From positions 1 through 61,138 of IMG/VR virus record IMGVR_UViG_3300050821_001088: a stretch of DNA of 61,138 nt; one strand, given 5' to 3'. Positions within the stretch are counted from its first letter, which is position 1; every line of letters starts with the position of its first letter. The DNA is from a virus. Both the position numbers and the translations under genes were made by a program. The notes beneath the pieces are model-generated. The model was not told the origin of the DNA. It searched no databases and was given only the letters and a program-made list of their open reading frames with translations. Positions 48,791-55,818 of this stretch are shown piece after piece.

Positions 48791-49359
48791 GCTACAGCCT
48801 CGATAGCCGCTCCACTGCGAACGAGCCACATATCGGAATTCCCCGGCCCAGAGATGGTTGGGAAAATCTCATGGACGGCTTTGTGGACATCGGCAAACTG
48901 GTAATCGTGCCCGCACATCACTCCATCAGGGGCAAGGAGTCCAAGCCATGCCAAGATGTCAGCCTTCACGTTGTCATAATCATGCAGGCCGTCAACGAAG
49001 ATAAAATCGAACGTCCGGCCCTGACTGCGGAATAAAGCGGCGGCCTCTACGCTCGGCATTCGGCATATTTCAAGATTTGAGAAGTCGGCCATCGTGTACA
49101 GGAATTCATCAAACAGCCAGTCTGGGTTTCCGGTCACGTCCTGCATCAACTTGATGTATTCCATCAGACCGGGGGAACCTCGCCACGTGTCCACGGCAGT
49201 AACGGTTCCTGGAGTGTTATCGCAAAATGCAGTGGTTGTTCTCCCACGGAAGCAGCCTATCTCAACGATCCGGGTATGTGTTTCGGCTTGCTCGGCAAAC
49301 CATTTCAGGTAATCGGAGGGCATCATGCCCTGAATCCGTTCTGCGCGAACAAGGTTCAT
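48787..49359 (-). CDS. SAM-dependent methyltransferase (class I)
   Basis: 190 residues from ATG 49359 (ATGA overlap). Motif I I-V-E-I-G-C-F-R-G-R-T-T-T-A, then V-T-A-V-D-T-W, and F-D-F-I-F-V-D-G-L-H-D-Y fit the Methyltransf_24 type, often found with sugar clusters. Same family as the C-terminal half of the next gene. Confidence 0.75.
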   Translation of the reverse strand: MNLVRAERIQGMMPSDYLKWFAEQAETHTRIVEIGCFRGRTTTAFCDNTPGTVTAVDTWRGSPGLMEYIKLMQDVTGNPDWLFDEFLYTMADFSNLEICRMPSVEAAALFRSQGRTFDFIFVDGLHDYDNVKADILAWLGLLAPDGVMCGHDYQFADVHKAVHEIFPTISGPGNSDMWLVRSGAAIEAVA

Positions 49360-50774
49360 TTCGTAAGCGCTTCGCTGGCCTGCCAAGATTCTTCCGATTC
49401 GATGCAGGTAGGTTTCACCAGAACTCCCATGCCGTTCTCGCCAGGAAGTTCGTAGTGCTCAAGATTGTTGGCGTGGGCGAACGAGAAATACTCATCCCGA
49501 ATGTACTTTGAGGGTCTGTCCGAGCCGGGGAGGGCTTCCAGTGTAAGGCTCGGATCGGGGGCTATGTCATGGGACAGAATCAGCCCTCCCGGTTTCACCA
49601 AGGGGAAGAAACGTTCGAGGTCGGCACGATAACCCTCGCGGGAGTGATCGCCATCCACCAAGACCATATCTAGCGGCGGGACGTGGAGTTTCGGGTTTTG
49701 GCTCGATGTCTGAATGAACGACCACTGCGGGTGGCCAGCAAATAGCCCTGAACAATCAGCAGTATCAACCGAGAGCACCACACCACCATTCTGCTGAACT
49801 CCTTTAAGAAATGCCGAGGTTGATCCGCCATCCCGCGTGCCAATCTCAAGAATCGTGCCCTTGGCGTGCTCCATGATCCACGGGGCGAAGTCTTTGATGT
49901 CGCCTTGCCTGCAAGCTGAGGCATAGCGGAGTTCTACCTTGTCCTGCGGGGTTAACTCGGTCAGGGCAGACTTCACGGTTGCGATGTAATCTCGCTTCGA
50001 GATGGCTTCGGTGGCATAAAACCCATAGGGTAGCTTCTTCAGGGTCGCCACTACCGTATCCACAATGTCTTCGTACTTGCACCGAATCAGGGCAGGATTC
50101 CTCAAGTCGGCATATTCTTCATCGTCTTCGCTGACTTCTGTGACCACGCATTTGTAGTTGGCCAGCATGTAGGAGACGCGGACGATCTCAAACAGATTCC
50201 TGCCGTCATGGTGAACGTTCAGGCAAATCTTGGCTCGGGAGATCAGGTTGTCCCGGCCTCCGCCATAGCATTTGTCGCTGGCTACCACACTGACCCCAGC
50301 AGATCGCAGTGCTTCGATGATCGCGTGGCGGCGGGGCGTCATCCAACCCATGAATAGAACATCAATGTCCGGGGCTGAGTTGCCGGGGATTCGCGTGATG
50401 TTCTGCGTGTAGCCTATGGGCACGTAATGAACATCTGCGCCCAACTCGCGCCACATCTCGAAGTTCGTCTTGGAATACTCCCAGACCTTGCATCTTGATC
50501 CGCGAACCAGATTCTTGACCTTGTCCAGATTGGGGTGGCTTGGTTGTTCCAAATTGTAGACCACGCTCCCGGCAGGTATGGCTTCGGGCTGATTATTGGC
50601 CAGGAGTTCTGCGCCGAAGATGATGTTGGTTTCTTCCTTGGAAAGCCAGTTCTCGGTTACGTTTACCGTATGTCCTAGGGCAGACAGGGCCCATGAAAGC
50701 GAGTCAATTACTTCCCGGAAGGCGGAGGAATGAATGAATCCTCGTGGCCTGATTGTGGTGATATTGAAGTTCAT
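49356..50774 (-). CDS. Glycosyltransferase-like plus methyltransferase fusion
   Basis: 472 residues. Residues 1 to about 270 look like a GT-B transferase: V-L-F-M-G-W-M-T-P-R-R-H-A-I-I-E-A-L, C-L-N-V-H-H-D-G-R-N-L-F-E-I-V-R. Residues about 300-450 are a class I methyltransferase: I-L-E-I-G-T-R-D-G-G-S-T-S-A-F, D-M-V-L-V-D-G-D-H-S, G-G-L-I-L-S-H-D. The methyltransferase half is homologous to the neighbouring stand-alone gene. Fusion implies that transfer and methylation act on the same glycan. Confidence 0.75.
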   Translation of the reverse strand: MNFNITTIRPRGFIHSSAFREVIDSLSWALSALGHTVNVTENWLSKEETNIIFGAELLANNQPEAIPAGSVVYNLEQPSHPNLDKVKNLVRGSRCKVWEYSKTNFEMWRELGADVHYVPIGYTQNITRIPGNSAPDIDVLFMGWMTPRRHAIIEALRSAGVSVVASDKCYGGGRDNLISRAKICLNVHHDGRNLFEIVRVSYMLANYKCVVTEVSEDDEEYADLRNPALIRCKYEDIVDTVVATLKKLPYGFYATEAISKRDYIATVKSALTELTPQDKVELRYASACRQGDIKDFAPWIMEHAKGTILEIGTRDGGSTSAFLKGVQQNGGVVLSVDTADCSGLFAGHPQWSFIQTSSQNPKLHVPPLDMVLVDGDHSREGYRADLERFFPLVKPGGLILSHDIAPDPSLTLEALPGSDRPSKYIRDEYFSFAHANNLEHYELPGENGMGVLVKPTCIESEESWQASEALTK

Positions 50775-50947
50775 TCTAAAGGGCAGGGCACGCCTGCGTC
50801 CCGAGCAAGGCGAACAAGCAGGGCATCCGCTCGCTCGAAATAACTGTCTGCATCCGTTGTCATAAGACCATATAGAACTTGCATGATTTCCATTACCTCA
50901 CTAAATGGCAACGCCGTCACGATAATAGCCGCCTCTGGCTCTGCCAT
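50771..50947 (-). CDS. Small hypothetical protein
   Basis: 58 residues; both ends overlap neighbours (ATGA). A-I-I-V-T-A-L-P-F-S-E-V-M-E-I-M-Q-V-L-Y helix then A-D-A-L-L-V-R-L-A-R-D. No family recognised. Confidence 0.55.
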   Translation of the reverse strand: MAEPEAAIIVTALPFSEVMEIMQVLYGLMTTDADSYFERADALLVRLARDAGVPCPLE

Positions 50948-51165
50948 CATTGCTCCATCTTGGAAATCAGGGTTCCGATCTGGCCTGATGGCACTGTCGG
51001 TTGCGGAACGCCTTTAGCCTTGCGCCGCCTTTTGATCGGATTCGACATACGAATCAGGCAGTCTGTGGCCTTCAGAACTTGTGCAGGCTTCGAGGCAGGG
51101 TCGGCAATGATCCGCTTCAGGCGATCCCGGATCAGTTTGATTGGAACATCCTGCGGATTGCTCAT
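50947..51165 (-). CDS. Small basic protein
   Basis: 72 residues: I-K-L-I-R-D-R-L-K-R-I-I-A-D, Q-V-L-K-A-T-D-C-L-I-R, then K-R-R-R-K-A. Helical and DNA-binding-like. Could be a terminase small subunit or a nucleoid-type protein; no positive evidence for either. Confidence 0.5.
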   Translation of the reverse strand: MSNPQDVPIKLIRDRLKRIIADPASKPAQVLKATDCLIRMSNPIKRRRKAKGVPQPTVPSGQIGTLISKMEQ

Positions 51166-51479
51166 TGCGTGACTTGCTTCTCCATGAAGCCGCTCTTTTT
51201 CAGGGATTCATTGGCGCGGGCAAGGACCTTATCCTGTTCGGCCTGCTTCTTCTCTTCGTCGGCCTTATGGGAAGCCAGCATTGTCTCCCCAGAGATCATA
51301 CATTCTAAGGTTTCGTACCAACGATAATCATCTGCGCTTCTCGGCGGAGCATCTCCGTTCATAACACCGAACCATTTGGCGATTATGGGAACAACTACTT
51401 CTGCTGGATCGTCAATGAAGAAGTTCTCATGCTTACCGCAAAATTCACAATTGAGTTGTTTTATATTCCTGGCGGGCAT
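51162..51479 (-). CDS. Small zinc-ribbon protein
   Basis: 105 residues, C-E-F-C-G-K-H at residues 11-17 plus a helical Glu/Lys-rich C-terminus. ATGA overlap downstream. Only one Cys pair is evident. Function unknown. Confidence 0.55.
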   Translation of the reverse strand: MPARNIKQLNCEFCGKHENFFIDDPAEVVVPIIAKWFGVMNGDAPPRSADDYRWYETLECMISGETMLASHKADEEKKQAEQDKVLARANESLKKSGFMEKQVTQ

Positions 51480-51676
51480 TAGAGGCGGTACATCCTTTCC
51501 AGTTCAGCTACTTCCAAAGGTGATTCGCAGGGTAGGGCATCATCGGTGAAGATGTACTCCGCACAGGGAACATTGGCCCCATTCCAGTAGAGCTGCATCC
51601 CTAAACTGCTGGGGTTTGGCTTGAATCCGAAAGACTCTTCAAACTCAGCGCGGGTGAGTTCAATGCGCGTCATCAT
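51479..51676 (-). CDS. Small hypothetical protein
   Basis: 65 residues, E-L-T-R-A-E-F-E-E-S-F-G-F-K-P, then Y-W-N-G-A-N-V-P-C-A-E-Y. Overlaps its upstream neighbour by ATGA-type junctions. No family recognised. Confidence 0.55.
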   Translation of the reverse strand: MMTRIELTRAEFEESFGFKPNPSSLGMQLYWNGANVPCAEYIFTDDALPCESPLEVAELERMYRL

Positions 51677-51843
51677 TGCACCTTCGTAGTTAACTCAGGA
51701 GGATTTTCATTCGCCTTTAGTATGCAGCCCCATCCGTAATGACATGGCCTTCCGAAAGTATCTGTTATCGTCCTCTGAATGCCGATTTCTTTTCCGCAGC
51801 CCGCGCAAATTATTACATCCGACTCAATGCGCGTCATCACCAT
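51673..51843 (-). CDS. Small zinc-binding protein
   Basis: 56 residues from ATG 51843; ATG 51837 is also possible. C-A-G-C-G-K-E then C-H-Y-G-W-G-C form a plausible zinc site. GAGGTGA upstream lies in the previous stop. Function unknown. Confidence 0.5.
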   Translation of the reverse strand: MVMTRIESDVIICAGCGKEIGIQRTITDTFGRPCHYGWGCILKANENPPELTTKVQ

Positions 51844-52146
51844 TCACCTCAGAAAAGTTACCATGCGATGCTGAAGTTTCCACGTATCCGACTGCGGGGG
51901 CTGGAAATAGCAATTCGGCACTTCCCTTGGCGGCATATGCTCCGGAGCATGTCTTTCTCCGCAACGGGCTACATGCTTCAATGGTCGAAAGGAAGAATCG
52001 GGCGGGAACATGCGGATCAACCCTTGACGGATCGGTTCTGCTGCGAGACGTGCCACCAGAACTTCAGCGACATCTCTAGGAATCCACGTAGTCACGCGGT
52101 CGCCGTCCCCTTGGTGATAGTCTAAAACGCCTGTCTTTCGAGACAT
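51844..52146 (-). CDS. Hypothetical protein
   Basis: 100 residues, Arg/Pro-rich, with W-I-P-R-D-V-A-E-V-L-V-A-R-L helix and a Cys/His scatter. Its stop directly precedes the next ATG. No family recognised. Confidence 0.5.
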   Translation of the reverse strand: MSRKTGVLDYHQGDGDRVTTWIPRDVAEVLVARLAAEPIRQGLIRMFPPDSSFRPLKHVARCGERHAPEHMPPREVPNCYFQPPQSDTWKLQHRMVTFLR

Positions 52147-52239
52147 TTTGGGCTATTAAAAGACGAGTTATCCCTTACCCAGCTACGATCCACATGGCGT
52201 GGAACAATGCCTGCTGCGAACAGTATAGGCCCTGCGTCA

Positions 52240-52273
52240 AGAAAATACGGGCAGGCTCACGAAGTCCCGCCCG
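52240..52273 (-). terminator. Rho-independent terminator, leftward
   Basis: On the minus strand ACGGGCGGG pairs with CCTGCCCGT (9 bp, one G-U) and is followed by TATTTTC. It starts 8 nt after the stop of the 52282-52767 gene. It ends the transcript from the 53.3-kb promoter, so the genes from 52146 leftward need another promoter or readthrough. Confidence 0.75.
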
Positions 52274-52281
52274 TTTCCGCA

Positions 52282-52767
52282 CTACTGTAACGTCAAAGTC
52301 GCTGTGGTCAAAACCGGAGCCGGGGCCGTAATGGTCAAAGTGTCCGAACTGGAAGCCACTCCGCCCACACTGGCCGAGATCGAATCCCCGGCAGTGGCCA
52401 CAAGTCCAGTGACTACAATCGTCGCCGTTCCGTCCGCATTGAACGTCGGCGCTCCGAAAGTCTCGTCTGCCGGGGTCGAAGATACCGGGGTAATTGTGTC
52501 TGCGGACGTTAAGGGGAAGGGTTTGCCGAACTGGTCAAATCCCGCAAGAACTGCGTTTGAGGTTCCACCAACTACGATGGTCTTGGGCATGAGCTTGATC
52601 TCCGCAGTGAACAGTACCTTCGGGGTGAGTATTGCACGAATCCACTGGATTTCGCAAAGCAATTTATGGAAATCAACATTAAATTCCTGCTGCTCCTCCA
52701 CCAACTCCTGGAAAAGCTCAAGAAGCTGCCGCTGGAAGTTGTCCATGTGCTTGAAGTCGAGGTCCAT
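52282..52767 (-). CDS. Coiled-coil plus Ig-like (bacterial Ig) protein
   Basis: 161 residues. Residues 1-45 form a charged helix (F-Q-R-Q-L-L-E-L-F-Q-E-L-V-E-E). The rest resembles a Big-type Ig domain: L-A-G-F-D-Q-F-G-K-P, T-I-V-V-T-G-L-V-A-T-A-G-D-S. Such Ig domains commonly decorate phage virions. TAATG overlap with the upstream micro-gene. Confidence 0.6.
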   Translation of the reverse strand: MDLDFKHMDNFQRQLLELFQELVEEQQEFNVDFHKLLCEIQWIRAILTPKVLFTAEIKLMPKTIVVGGTSNAVLAGFDQFGKPFPLTSADTITPVSSTPADETFGAPTFNADGTATIVVTGLVATAGDSISASVGGVASSSDTLTITAPAPVLTTATLTLQ

Positions 52768-52874
52768 TATTTTGGCTGCCAGACTGGATGTTCAGGCCCG
52801 ATCCGGTGCAATCTGTGAACTCCGCCCTGAATCAACGGAGAGAACAATAACACAAACATCAAGACATACGTCAT
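52767..52874 (-). CDS. 35-residue signal or membrane peptide
   Basis: ATG with AGGAGG 5 nt upstream: M-T-Y-V-L-M-F-V-L-L-F-S-P-L-I-Q-G-G, then a His/Arg-rich tail. The strong ribosome site and TAATG overlap favour a real gene. Function unknown. Confidence 0.5.
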   Translation of the reverse strand: MTYVLMFVLLFSPLIQGGVHRLHRIGPEHPVWQPK

Positions 52875-52890
52875 AAATCCTCCTGTGATT

Positions 52891-53274
52891 TCACTTCCTC
52901 GATCTCCTCATAGCCGCCAGCGCCTCAGATGGACTCATGGAAATATACTTCTCCATCAGGCTCACCCTTGATCGCGGTTCTGCTTCTTCGCCCGCTCCCT
53001 GCCCGCTACTATCTTCTGGTACGCTTCCGTCCACTGCGCCGGAGTCGAGTTGTGTGTTGCCAGGTGACTTGCGTGCTCCCCCAGGCCCTCGAACACCAAC
53101 CCCGGACACAATGGGCAAATCCTTCGCGTTGCCTCCATTTACCACCTCCTCAGGAAACTGTGCCGCAACCACCCACGTCACCCACTCCACTAACGTCTTC
53201 CCCTCCAGTGCCGCCTGCGACTTTACCATCGCCGCCAGTCGGTCATTCACCCCCCTCAGATTCCATGTTGCCAT
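52891..53274 (-). CDS. Ribbon-helix-helix regulator
   Basis: 127 residues. Residues 3-40 fit an Arc/FitA-type RHH: W-N-L-R-G-V-N-D-R-L-A-A-M-V-K, then T-L-V-E-W-V-T-W-V-V. The second half is disordered and Gly/Ser/Glu-rich. The strand residues W-N-L-R would contact DNA. Its own promoter carries two direct repeats and an inverted repeat, suggesting autorepression. The ATG is only 6 nt after the -10. Confidence 0.75.
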   Translation of the reverse strand: MATWNLRGVNDRLAAMVKSQAALEGKTLVEWVTWVVAAQFPEEVVNGGNAKDLPIVSGVGVRGPGGARKSPGNTQLDSGAVDGSVPEDSSGQGAGEEAEPRSRVSLMEKYISMSPSEALAAMRRSRK

Positions 53275-53280
53275 GTACCT

Positions 53281-53322
53281 AATGTATCACGGGATACGTG
53301 CATAGTCAATGACAATGTATCA
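53281..53322 (-). promoter_or_regulatory. Promoter and operator of the RHH gene
   Basis: Minus strand: -35 TTGACT (plus 53304-53309), 17-nt spacer, -10 TACATT (plus 53281-53286), then 6 nt to ATG. AATGTATCA occurs twice on the plus strand (53281-53289 and 53314-53322), one over the -10 and one upstream of the -35, 33 bp apart. GTATC and GATAC form an inverted repeat at 53284-53297. Confidence 0.7.
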
Positions 53323-53484
53323 ACTGTAACGCGGGCTCGGCACCGCCGTTCCTGCTCAACACCCCGACAAGGGTAGTGGCGTACCGGCCTCCGGGTCCTA
53401 CTCGTAGGGGTCCCAAAGCTTGTGCAGATTCGCGCCGCAAAGCGGGCAGCATGGGCCTGGCTTGCGTGCTCTATCTCCTTGCGT

Positions 53485-53688
53485 ATGCGCGTGTTAGCTC
53501 ACAAGGCCAGTGTGCGGCGAATTGCCGGGCATTGCGATCATTGCCGAGCCTATGCGGGGCTGCAGCTGTGCAGGTCGTGCCATTGCGTGCGCTTACAGGC
53601 CGACTGGCGAGCTGAATTGCGAGTGATTTGGCCCAAAATGCGTTTATTCGCGGGACGTAGTGCTGAGTTTTGCTTTGCAAACTACTGA
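53485..53688 (+). CDS. Possible Cys-rich protein in a gene-poor stretch
   Basis: 67 residues from ATG 53485 without a ribosome site; the frame is open from 53422. G-H-C-D-H-C-R-A-Y-A-G-L-Q-L-C-R-S-C-H-C is a convincing zinc-ribbon order, the rest is basic. It would converge with 53694-53927. The stretch 53323-53484 before it shows nothing I can interpret. Confidence 0.35.
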   Translation: MRVLAHKASVRRIAGHCDHCRAYAGLQLCRSCHCVRLQADWRAELRVIWPKMRLFAGRSAEFCFANY

Positions 53689-53693
53689 ATTAA

Positions 53694-53927
53694 TTAGACT
53701 TTGGGGATTATAGTGCGATTGAGCGGGATTCCGAGATAGGTAGCGCCGGGTTCGTTGTCTCGGAACTCGAATTGTACGAGGATTGGTTTACCATCTGGGA
53801 TATTGTGGGCTTTGAGCCAGATTACTAAGGCTTTGTCTGCAATTGGTAGGATGTGCGGCTCGGCTGTAGTCGCAAACGTGACATATGGGTACTTATCTTC
53901 TATTTGGGCCAGATTAGTTGCGCTCAT
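53694..53927 (-). CDS. Small hypothetical protein
   Basis: 77 residues, beta-rich (I-L-V-Q-F-E-F-R-D-N-E-P-G-A-T-Y-L-G-I-P-L) with A-L-V-I-W-L-K-A-H helix. ATGA overlap with the zinc protein upstream. No family recognised. Confidence 0.6.
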   Translation of the reverse strand: MSATNLAQIEDKYPYVTFATTAEPHILPIADKALVIWLKAHNIPDGKPILVQFEFRDNEPGATYLGIPLNRTIIPKV

Positions 53928-54172
53928 GAAATGCTTTCCTCTGCACCCAGGTGCGCGAATTTAGCCTCAGATTCGATTGTTGCAGTCTCTTGAGTAACAG
54001 GCTTAGGTTGCACAGTTTTGCGGCCTGAGCCGCGTGTGTTTGGCTTAGGATTGGCTAATCTGCGGCATTTCGAGTTAGGACATCGCTCAGGCATGGTCTT
54101 AGCTTCGCCTTGCCAGCCGCATTCCTTGCAGCGAAACGTGCTAATCAGCCAATCGCCTACATGCTCTAACAT
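53924..54172 (-). CDS. Rubredoxin-like zinc protein, leaderless start
   Basis: 82 residues from ATG 54172, 7 nt after a strong -10; upstream in-frame starts lie inside the promoter. C-K-E-C-G-W-Q-G-E and C-P-N-S-K-C-R make a four-Cys zinc ribbon, followed by a basic, Thr/Pro-rich tail. Zinc-ribbon proteins of this kind often bind nucleic acid or transcription machinery. Confidence 0.65.
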   Translation of the reverse strand: MLEHVGDWLISTFRCKECGWQGEAKTMPERCPNSKCRRLANPKPNTRGSGRKTVQPKPVTQETATIESEAKFAHLGAEESIS

Positions 54173-54179
54173 GTGCAGA

Positions 54180-54208
54180 ATCATAGCGTGAAATAAATCT
54201 TTTGTCAA
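54180..54208 (-). promoter_or_regulatory. Strong sigma70-like promoter, leftward
   Basis: TTGACA (plus 54203-54208), 17-nt spacer, TATGAT (plus 54180-54185). Six of six and five of six matches. The expected start site falls on or next to ATG 54172. Confidence 0.8.
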
Positions 54209-54222
54209 TAGTAGAATAAGGC

Positions 54223-54251
54223 TTGACAAGTTTATGCATTTCTGTCATATT
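54223..54251 (+). promoter_or_regulatory. Sigma70-like promoter, rightward
   Basis: TTGACA at 54223-54228, 17-nt spacer, CATATT at 54246-54251. Drives the 54.3-57.6 kb operon. AATGTA-N4-GATAC at 54255-54269 downstream resembles the RHH operator half-sites. Confidence 0.75.
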
Positions 54252-54268
54252 GTGAATGTAAGGCGATA

Positions 54269-54282
54269 CAGACTGTGAGGAG
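54269..54282 (+). repeat. 14-bp leader repeat, copy 1
   Basis: CAGACTGTGAGGAG, containing the ribosome site for ATG 54290. Identical to 54594-54607. Confidence 0.8.
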
Positions 54283-54289
54283 CGAAACG

Positions 54290-54541
54290 ATGCCGATTAC
54301 ACGAAATCCAAGAGTCCAACCGATGAAAGAGTTTGCAGCGTCTTTGGGAGCGAAGATCAAGGTTGAATATCCCGAAGTCGGCCTTGCGACGTATGTTCTC
54401 TATGACGGCAAGGGTGAGCGATTAGTCAGCGAGTACGATACGTTTGACATGCTCGATTCCATTGAGGCTTATTTTGGCGGCCATCCTGATTACGTTGAGG
54501 CGCGCGCACAGTTTGAGTATATGACTTCGCAGTCGGCTTAG
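54290..54541 (+). CDS. Small hypothetical protein
   Basis: 83 residues; ATG 54290 with GAGGAG 7 nt upstream. Basic start (T-R-N-P-R-V-Q-P-M-K), then V-L-Y-D-G-K-G-E-R-L-V-S-E-Y-D and an acidic helical end. First gene of the operon. No family recognised. Confidence 0.65.
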   Translation: MPITRNPRVQPMKEFAASLGAKIKVEYPEVGLATYVLYDGKGERLVSEYDTFDMLDSIEAYFGGHPDYVEARAQFEYMTSQSA

Positions 54542-54593
54542 TCCCCCATCGGGCACACTGGCGCGGGTCAGTGTTCCCTGTTGGTTGACTAAT

Positions 54594-54607
54594 CAGACTG
54601 TGAGGAG
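54594..54607 (+). repeat. 14-bp leader repeat, copy 2
   Basis: Same CAGACTGTGAGGAG as at 54269-54282, here 13 nt before ATG 54620. Confidence 0.8.
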
Positions 54608-54619
54608 ATGGGAGAGATT

Positions 54620-54973
54620 ATGACGCGAACATTCAAGGTTGAGCGCAAAGGTAAACAGACCTGGGTAGTCATCCGTCAGATGCCGCATGATCCTCAGTAC
54701 AAGATTGGCTCTCGGATACCGGGATACGGGAAGGTGGTGGAGATATCCACCGCTCCCGTTATCTCCTACTCTGGCCTGTTGAGCGGCACGTCGGATGAGC
54801 AAGAGGCGGCGAAGTGGAATGCTGCTGGTGCTCACCGCACGGCTGAGGATATTGCTCAGTCTCGCGCTAAGGCTGCCATGATGCTGTGGATTGGTACAGA
54901 GCCGTGCTATCAGGCTGAAACGAATGCTCACATTACCGCGTTCTATCAACGTCATCCCGAGGCGGTGCTGTGA
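54620..54973 (+). CDS. Hypothetical protein
   Basis: 117 residues from ATG 54620, with GGGAGAG 5 nt upstream; the ATG at 54608 is too close to the leader's own site. Beta-rich start (R-T-F-K-V-E-R-K-G-K-Q-T-W-V-V-I), then Ala-rich helices. TGATG overlap with the next gene. No family recognised. Confidence 0.6.
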   Translation: MTRTFKVERKGKQTWVVIRQMPHDPQYKIGSRIPGYGKVVEISTAPVISYSGLLSGTSDEQEAAKWNAAGAHRTAEDIAQSRAKAAMMLWIGTEPCYQAETNAHITAFYQRHPEAVL

Positions 54974-55335
54974 TGCGCGTGACCATGACGCAAGCAGGCT
55001 GTACGCTCACACGCGAGGATGGCGATCCCAAGCTCTACCATGAGTCCACGGTCGGCTACCACATGAAGAAACTGCTTAACCAGCTCCCAATCGGATACGA
55101 GTTTGTGCGGATGAATCCTTCTCGGCACAGCCTGACAAGTTGCAAGCTTGGCTTAATTGACCACAGAGCTGGGATCATTCTTTGGCATGAGCGGTACGCG
55201 ATTGAGAATGCAGCGACGGAGTTTAACGGTGGTGGAGTATTTTTCCAGCGCGTGATGACAGATGAAGCTGAATACGAATCAGACAGGCGATTGGCTAAGA
55301 TGCGCGAGCGCCGTTATCACGTGGAGGCATTCTAA
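54973..55335 (+). CDS. Hypothetical protein
   Basis: 120 residues, ATG overlapping the previous TGA. Contains K-K-L-L-N-Q-L-P-I-G-Y-E-F-V-R and I-I-L-W-H-E-R-Y-A-I-E-N-A-A. Resembles small phage proteins with an N-terminal beta hairpin. Stop overlaps the next ATG by one base. No family recognised. Confidence 0.6.
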   Translation: MRVTMTQAGCTLTREDGDPKLYHESTVGYHMKKLLNQLPIGYEFVRMNPSRHSLTSCKLGLIDHRAGIILWHERYAIENAATEFNGGGVFFQRVMTDEAEYESDRRLAKMRERRYHVEAF

Positions 55336-55598
55336 TGTTTGTATGCGTAGCGTGCAATCGCCAGATGCGTCCACAGAAGAATGGGTTTGAATTTGTCGAA
55401 CTGGTGCCGGGCTGTGGCGTGGATCGTCCCTATCGCTTATGGAGCGGCGACCTGTGGGCCTGCCAAGATTGTGGAGCAAGAATAATCCACACCGATCCTA
55501 GGCAAACGCCAATCGCCGAGTCTTATCAGCCGAATTTCGAGGAACGGATACAGGCAGCCAATAGCACCGTAACCGCAAAGGAATGGAGCCGAAAATGA
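55335..55598 (+). CDS. Zinc-ribbon protein
   Basis: 87 residues, C-V-A-C-N-R-Q-M and C-Q-D-C-G-A at residues 4-48, the classical phage zinc-ribbon spacing. Disordered charged C-terminus. ATGA overlap with the next gene. Confidence 0.65.
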   Translation: MFVCVACNRQMRPQKNGFEFVELVPGCGVDRPYRLWSGDLWACQDCGARIIHTDPRQTPIAESYQPNFEERIQAANSTVTAKEWSRK

Positions 55599-55777
55599 GC
55601 GAACATTGCAGGGATTGTGGTTCTCAAGTCTGCGGGCATGGTAATTGCCCTGAGTGTTCTCCGTGCCAACACTGTTACGGCGGAGATCGGTCTAACAAGT
55701 TTGTATGCGATTACTGCGGGTATCCTGGCCATTATTCAGAGGAGTGTCCATCCCTCCCAAGCCGACACAGACGCTAA
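55595..55777 (+). CDS. Zinc-knuckle protein
   Basis: 60 residues from ATG 55595. Three C-x2-C pairs (C-R-D-C-G, C-P-E-C, C-Q-H-C) are followed by a retroviral-type CCHC knuckle C-D-Y-C-G-Y-P-G-H-Y-S-E-E-C. CCHC knuckles bind single-stranded nucleic acid. Very unusual density of Cys for 60 residues. Role unknown. Confidence 0.65.
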   Translation: MSEHCRDCGSQVCGHGNCPECSPCQHCYGGDRSNKFVCDYCGYPGHYSEECPSLPSRHRR

Positions 55778-55818
55778 ACGCTCACACAAACACTTTCGAT
55801 TGGGAGAGGGGATGTTTT

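Noticed and set aside
53323-53484. tRNA-like segment with short inverted repeats near 53380-53420
   Set aside because: No cloverleaf can be drawn; the inverted repeat is only a few bases.
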